From Protea cynaroides (lineage: Eukaryota; Streptophyta; Magnoliopsida; Proteales; Proteaceae): DNA of 64,000 bases. Both the position numbers and the translations under genes were made by a program. The DNA is taken from the NCBI GenBank assembly GCA_028583415.1, contig CM053276.1:125886007-125950006 (forward strand). The letters are read 5' to 3'. Shown in pieces: positions 58,830 through 64,000 of the stretch. The stretch's first letter is position 1. Each line of letters opens with the position of its first letter. A model generated the notes under the pieces. The model did not search any database, was not told the DNA's origin, and saw only the letters and a list, made by a program, of their open reading frames with translations.

Positions 58830-59344
58830 ACGTCATGAAAATTCCCAACGTTGAATCTCCTTCCTACGCAGGCTGCCTTTGCAATGATCAATCAAACAAT
58901 AGGACAAGGGTGTTTTGATCAAGCGAGTGTACGAGAGAGAGAGAGAGAGAGAGAGAGGTCGGAGCTGGGGAAGGAGAGCAGAGGAAAGAAGGGCATCTTC
59001 TTCAGGGAAAGTCCTTCCTAGTTCACTCTATTGAGTCTATCCACCACTCCATGTACGTGGCAGCAGCGATGGCTTCACCAGCAATAAGAGGAAAAATCAT
59101 CAAGATCCACCAATTCCTGCTGTCCCATCGGAATATACCGAGCCATTACTCCTAATTTCTAACCCCAAACAAAAGGGATGGATACGCTGTCCACTTCTCT
59201 ATTCAGATGCCAATCGTGCCACCCGTACATGACTCTTCAAGACTTTTTTAAGGTTTTTGTTTCAGTGGAGAAGGTTGGAAGCTTAGGGGAATCAAAGGCA
59301 AACGAGTTGAAATAAAATTTTCTAGAGTTCTCACGTAACATAGG
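58830..59344 (+). promoter_or_regulatory. Promoter and 5' leader region of the thioredoxin-like gene
   Basis: A (GA)n run lies at 58934-58958. A 5' exon probably ends at 59344, where AGG|GTAAGT is a near-ideal donor. The acceptor CCCAG at 59579 then places the ATG at the first base of the next exon. The transcription start is not determined. Confidence 0.5.
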
Positions 59345-59579
59345 GTAAGTTTTTAAGTTTTTCTGCAACAAGAATTTCTCTGGCTTTGGTTCAAATTAGG
59401 TTTTTCTTTACTCTTTACTGCATGGAAGTCCCTTTTTTATTTATTTCCTTGTTCTTGCGTCTGCTTAGTTAATTATTTGCTAATGATTACTAACGTTCCG
59501 TTCCTGCTTCTGCGTACTATGAATCTGTGCATATCCGTCTGATCAGAAGGAGGTTCCCTTAAACATTTGCTGAACCCAG

Positions 59580-62500
59580 ATGGAGAAGTCTTCATTTTTT
59601 GACCGCATGATCAGTCACCTACGCGCTACGAGCAAGTATGCGTTCGTTCTTATGTTTTTCAAACTTTGATGCCCATTTAGTTTGCATTTCACTCTCTGTG
59701 AAGAACAAGCTATTCTTTTTAGCAATTATATTCTTGGCTTTTAGTTTGTTCTGAATTTTTTGCTTTTGCCGTATTATACTAGCTGATTAACAAGGATACC
59801 TTTAAGAAAATTTTTCTGATCCATTTTTTGACAAGACTAGACATTCACTTGAAATATGTTCTCTGGTAAAAAAATGGGGTTTCTTTCATGGGAAAAGGAA
59901 CTACATGCGAACGTCCTCTAATGTTTTCTCTACCCCCGCGCATATATGGAATCAACAGTTCAATTGATAGGGGTGATTCCTCTGGGGAAACAGATTTTGC
60001 TGATATTAACAGATTTCAGCAATTTTCAAATTTACCAGATTTTGAACCTGTGGTGAAACATAAATATTTAACCAATTTCAATAGTTTTGGCTCAAATTTT
60101 AAAATATTTCTTCCATTAGTGTAATAGTGAAGGACTTATCTAATTTGAATAGTCTTCATGTAGTTGCATACCCAAGGTTTAAAAACTCAGTAAGTGGGTA
60201 TAGTCTTGCTATCCATCGGGTCTAATTTGAATCAGCCTAAAATCGGCCTGAACTCAGTTTGATTGGATCCAAGTTTGACTGAATCCGTATCTGGGGTTTT
60301 TTTTTTAACAAAGTCCTCCTTGAAAATTTTAGGTATTACACTGGTTACCCAAAGGACCTTGGGCTCTCACGGGTCATTCCCTTAACATCAGAGCGAGAGT
60401 TTGTGCAGCTTCTGCATGAAGGTCGTCCCATAGTTGTTGCATTTACTATCAGGTATTGGCTTTGCATTCACATTCTTCACATCAGACTGTGCATTATATA
60501 TTGCTTTATCACAGAAACTCATCTCAACTGCTTGGATCTACTTGTTCACATGTTATTTGCAGATGTGCCTACACAGCGCATCTTGACAAAGTACTGGAGG
60601 AAGCAGCAGTTCAGTTTTATCCCCAAATAAAATTTATGCGTGTATGACTCCATTACTAACTTTGCTGTACTGCAAAATTTATCAGAAAATGCTGTTCGAA
60701 GGTCATGCCGTGAACAATTATGTGTTTTTGCATATTACAGTGATATATGTTTAGTGTACTGCTCCACAGTGTTCCCTTAATAGTATTTCCTCCTCATCTA
60801 AGGAGGATGATTTGGTTCTTATTATATTGTTTTTTCAAGTATGTGTTCATGCATCCCCACTCTTTATGGACAAAATATTGTCTTCTCCACCCAATGTCTG
60901 TATGGACAAAATATTGTCTTATCCATCTATCTTGATTTTCAGCTTGAATAATTGGGGCTTTTGCTATTTTTTATGTTTTCATCTTGCAAGTCATTTTCCC
61001 TTGAGAATTATGAGCCACATGGGACGCATACCTTCTATCATTAATTTTAGCTTTTCAATTATTTGCATCAAACCTATAAAGAAAGCACACGCATCAGTAG
61101 AATGCCTGAGTTTCATATGGCAATTGCTTCAACCTACATTGACTTCCCCTCTGATTTTATACAGGCTGAATGTCCAAAATATCCTGGATTCTGTATAACG
61201 CGACAGTGGAAAGACTATCCCTTCATTGAAATATTTTACAGCCCAGAAAAAGTAGGTTTTGTTTCTCTTCTTTTCAACTTAATTTTTTGTGTTGTGCTTC
61301 TGAGAGTGGCAATTCACCACTGTAGTTATTTCTCTTTCCATCATTTAGCTATTTCCTTTTCTCTTTTTTTTTTCTTTTTTTTTAATATATAAAAGGACTT
61401 AAAATCTTCATACATTGAACGGTATTACTTGATCAGTAGGAGTTATTATTAACTTTTTAGTTGCTTTTTATTGACAAGTAAGAGAACACACTAGAGAATA
61501 GCCTTATCTTCACACCAAAATCACCATTTACCAACTTTGGAGACTGATCCTTGATTCTCTGTATTTTTGCTAGGATCTTTTCAGGCTGTACATGTTATTA
61601 GAAGTTTCCCCTCAATAAGAGTTGCATATAACCAATGCTTTTCCCCCACTCTTACATGTTGACCTGAATAAATGATCTCATATAATGAAAAAAGTTTCAT
61701 GACTCGAGGAGATAAAAGTTCTCTATGTAGATCTGCTCTGCTAGTCATCCAAAAGGTGACATCTCTAACATCCTAAAGTTTTGTTGGTAGAAATTTCTAT
61801 TCATTCCGAGGAGTCTCTCTGTAAATTCATTTTTCTGAGGAGTTCAAATAAAATGCTAAATGATAGTAATAGATGAAATGTTAAATGCTACTGATAGACC
61901 TAGGCATGGCAGCTGGATCTTGTGGATCGTATGGGCTTCCTGTCAGCTGTCATCATATTCCATTAGTTGCTGTTGTCTTTATCAGTAGACTCTGAACCCC
62001 AAGGGGGTAGCTCAGTTGGCAAGGAGCCTACGCCCTCAGGAAGCAGAAGGTGAGTTTGACTTCTTTTACTTCCTTGGGGCTACTCATATGGGAGTGTTTA
62101 GTGCTCTTCACTGCTTTCAGTGAAAGTTGAATGGTACTCATTCAAGACTGGAATGACCTGGTCCATGCGGTTGGGTTGACTCTAGAATTCTTTCTGTTCA
62201 TCTATCTTTCAACATGCATTTTGGGGTGGATAATAATGTGGAAATCACTTTTAACTGCCAAAAAAAAATACTAATTATTGGGGTGGAGTGGATAATAACA
62301 TTTCAAGAAAACTATTTCTTTATATTCCTGATCAGTTGGTGTCATTAGGCATTGTTATACCTAATCTTGTAGTTAGCTCATCTTTTCCGAGAGGCACATG
62401 TAAAGTGTCCTTTTCTCACCTCATTTGTGAATTTTTTTAACCAATGACCACTTTTCCTAATCTTCAATCCTTTTTGTAGCTTCTTGCAATAATTGTTTAA

Positions 62501-63392
62501 AGCAAATTTCAGAAAGTTCCTTTAGGTCTAACAGTATCCCTTCCCTCCTACAAAAATGTATAAATTTTTATGTGACACTCAACATCCTAGCTTACAACTT
62601 ATAAGGGTATAGAAAAGAGAACTTGCATAGAGGCAAATAAAATAAAAGTTTGCAAAACTGAAGCAGGCATGTGAACTAATAGCAGAGTTGAACAAGTAAA
62701 TTAACCACAAGAATCTATGGATTTCACTGTAAGCAATACAAGAAATAAAAAAGAGCTAATGAAGCCTCCAAGTATGATGAATGACTCCATCACTGCCAAC
62801 TTCCCCCTATACGTTTCTATAAAGTGAGAGAATTACAGCAGATAGAAGAAAAGAGTATAGCATGGAGCTCCCTGGTCCAGCTAATACTAAAGAACGAACA
62901 AATTAGAGCAAACCTATGAGTTGCCCCAATTCATGAAAAGTTGTGAGAAACTCATTTGAGGTGGCATGGACATGTGCAACGGGGGCTTCTGAATGCCCTT
63001 ATACGGAGAAGTGATTAATTTCAAATTGAAATGGCTAAAAGATCTAGGGGAAGGCCTAAATGACCTTAGGAGAAGTGGTGAGTAAGACATGTATAGCCTA
63101 GGATTGGAATTACATATGACTTTGAGTAGCGTCGATTGGAGAAAAAGGATCCCTGTAGCCGACCTCATTATGTTAGGATATGGCTGAGTTGAGTTGAGTT
63201 AAGATGGTTGTGCTAATACTAATGTTGTGCTCTGCTCTCACTTTACGTACGAAGGCATCCTTCATCATGGAAGGCTTTCTCTTTATGTATTTACTTGTGT
63301 TATGAAAATCGATTTGGTACTGCACAACTACACATGTTAGTTGTTATGTTCAGATATCCAGTTACTGATCATTCTAGGTTTTGTTTTGGGTG

Positions 63393-63427
<35 letters not shown>

Positions 63428-63764
63428 GGGGGGGGGGGTGTTAGGAATTCTATTCCCCAGCTACTGGCTTCTGTGGTTTCAAGGCATGACTGATGGCAGG
63501 ATACTCCCAACAAATATGAATAAATAATGGGGCAGTGCTGATTGTTTGAAACTGGACTCAAATCTGTAATTCAAAACTAGGCCATTTCCATTTTCTGGTT
63601 GCCACTTGCCTTTATTTGTTGACATTTCGTGGTAGAAATCATTGCTTCTGTATTCTCTATCACAATTAACATTTGACTCAAGAAATGTTCTTTGTTTACA
63701 GGCTGTGAACCGAGGGAGGGTTGTGGATCCTAATATTACAAAGTATTCAGTCAAGGTCTTGCCT
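59580..63764 (+). CDS. Plant thioredoxin-fold protein, 5' part, continues beyond the window
   Basis: Five coding exons join in frame: 59580-59635, 60333-60452, 60563-60641, 61165-61251 and 63702-63764, all with GT..AG introns, for 135 codons. The protein begins MEKSSFFDRMISHLRATSK. It continues with YYTGYPKDLGLSRVIPLTSE and VQLLHEGRPIVVAFTIR (first beta strand), then the helix HLDKVLEEAAVQFYPQIKFM. Next come AECPKYPGFCITRQWKDYPF (the Pro of YPF at the usual cis-Pro place) and IEIFYSPEK, then GRVVDPNITKYSVKVLP. There is no CXXC active site, so a classic disulfide reductase role is unlikely. I recognise it as the small conserved plant thioredoxin superfamily protein with no assigned biochemical role. 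The last exon(s) lie past 64000. Reading frames labelled by chance in the introns are not coding. Confidence 0.85.
61997..62177 (+). mobile_element. tRNA-derived SINE in intron 4
   Basis: The head AGGGGGTAGCTCAGTTGGC is an A-box and GGTGAGTTTGACTTC a B-box-like sequence, as in a tRNA promoter. The body has CCTTGGGGCTACTCATATGG, TGGTACTCATTCAAGACTGG and ATGACCTGGTCCATGCGG. GACTCTGAA (61988) and GACTCTAGAA (62178) may be the target copies. The SINE at 54721 is a truncated sibling. Confidence 0.8.
62905..63200 (+). pseudogene. LINE (non-LTR retrotransposon) 3' end
   Basis: The translation has LRWHGHVQRGLLNALIRRSD, then AKRSRGRPK and, in a shifted frame, the end RRLEKKDPCSRPH. This is the C-terminal tail typical of plant LINE reverse transcriptases (GHVQRRP..GRGRPK..W..AD). 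Several stops interrupt it. It ends in a GAGTTGAGTTGAGTT tail. It lies in intron 4. Confidence 0.8.
63397..63438. repeat. Poly-T followed by poly-G
   Basis: About thirty T then ten G lie within intron 4, 260 bp before exon 5. A similar C-run and A-run pair is at 63870-63909 in the next intron. Confidence 0.95.
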
Positions 63765-64000
63765 GTAAGTTCTGTAATGCATTTGCAAATCTATCTATTA
63801 AATCTCGTCAAGTATTGGTGTAGTGAAGGACCAAATTTAATTATTCTCGTGTGCTAATAAAATGAGTGGGTCCCCCCACCCCCCCCCACCCAAAAAAAAA
63901 AAAAAAAAAGGAGAAGAGAGAGAGAGAGAATTTGCAATATGGTTCCTATCTTTTCCCATACGTTTTTTTATCTAATAGTTTCCCCTCCCAAAAAGTGGCA

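Noticed and set aside
61997..62070. tRNA gene
   Set aside because: A- and B-box are present, but it is the head of a SINE. The anticodon arm does not fold well and the body continues as in the second SINE copy.

Overview
The window looks like nuclear DNA of a flowering plant. The introns are GT..AG, the DNA is AT-rich, and there are long poly-A, poly-T, TA and GA tracts. Nearly all of it is made of plant transposable-element debris: solo LTRs, MULEs, hAT and Tourist MITEs, tRNA-derived SINEs, and Ty3, Ty1 and LINE remnants. There are no operons, CRISPR arrays or bacterial signals. The species cannot be fixed from the sequence.

Only two genes look intact. The first is an intronless berberine-bridge-enzyme-like (BBE-like) FAD oxidoreductase at 43169-44743 (+, 524 aa). 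The second is the 5' half of a spliced thioredoxin-fold gene (+) whose ATG is at 59580; five coding exons are visible and it runs off the right edge. Everything else that codes is a relic: a BBE-like pseudogene (8601-10177), a BBE-like 3' fragment (57470-57669), two aldolase fragments carried inside a transposon, a box C/D snoRNA protein 1-like fragment, an L-type lectin receptor fragment, a gag-only retroelement, a Copia reverse-transcriptase scrap and a LINE 3' end.

The layout is a locus duplicated several times and then shredded by insertions. Unit A (about 1-10220) and unit B (about 21490-22352, then 32870 to about 48733) share their left part. Units B (38974-48733) and C (48726-58829) are a direct tandem repeat; the sequence TCACATCT is present at the start of B, at the B/C junction and at the end of C. 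Each unit is built around a foldback element with long inverted arms (4777-8284 in A, 39632-42889 in B, a remnant from 54462 in C). In A and B its outer end forms the upstream region of the BBE-like gene, about 300 bp before the ATG. Inside the left arm of A and B sits a 1.3-kb MULE that carries a piece of fructose-bisphosphate aldolase with an intron, flanked by a 9-bp duplication; the opposite arm of the foldback keeps the empty site.

Region by region: 1-10220 is unit A. 10220-21480 is TE ground with a TR-GAG-like element, a hAT-like MITE with a GGT repeat, a textbook MULE with a 9-bp duplication, and a 155-bp satellite. 21490-32870 is the start of B broken by LTR elements and long simple or tandem repeats. 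32870-38974 is the B left flank with a nested transposon. 38974-48733 is B with the working BBE-like gene. 48726-58829 is C, mostly replaced by an element without coding capacity. 58830-64000 is the thioredoxin-like gene. The B unit ends with a duplicated copy of that gene's upstream region, lacking its coding part.
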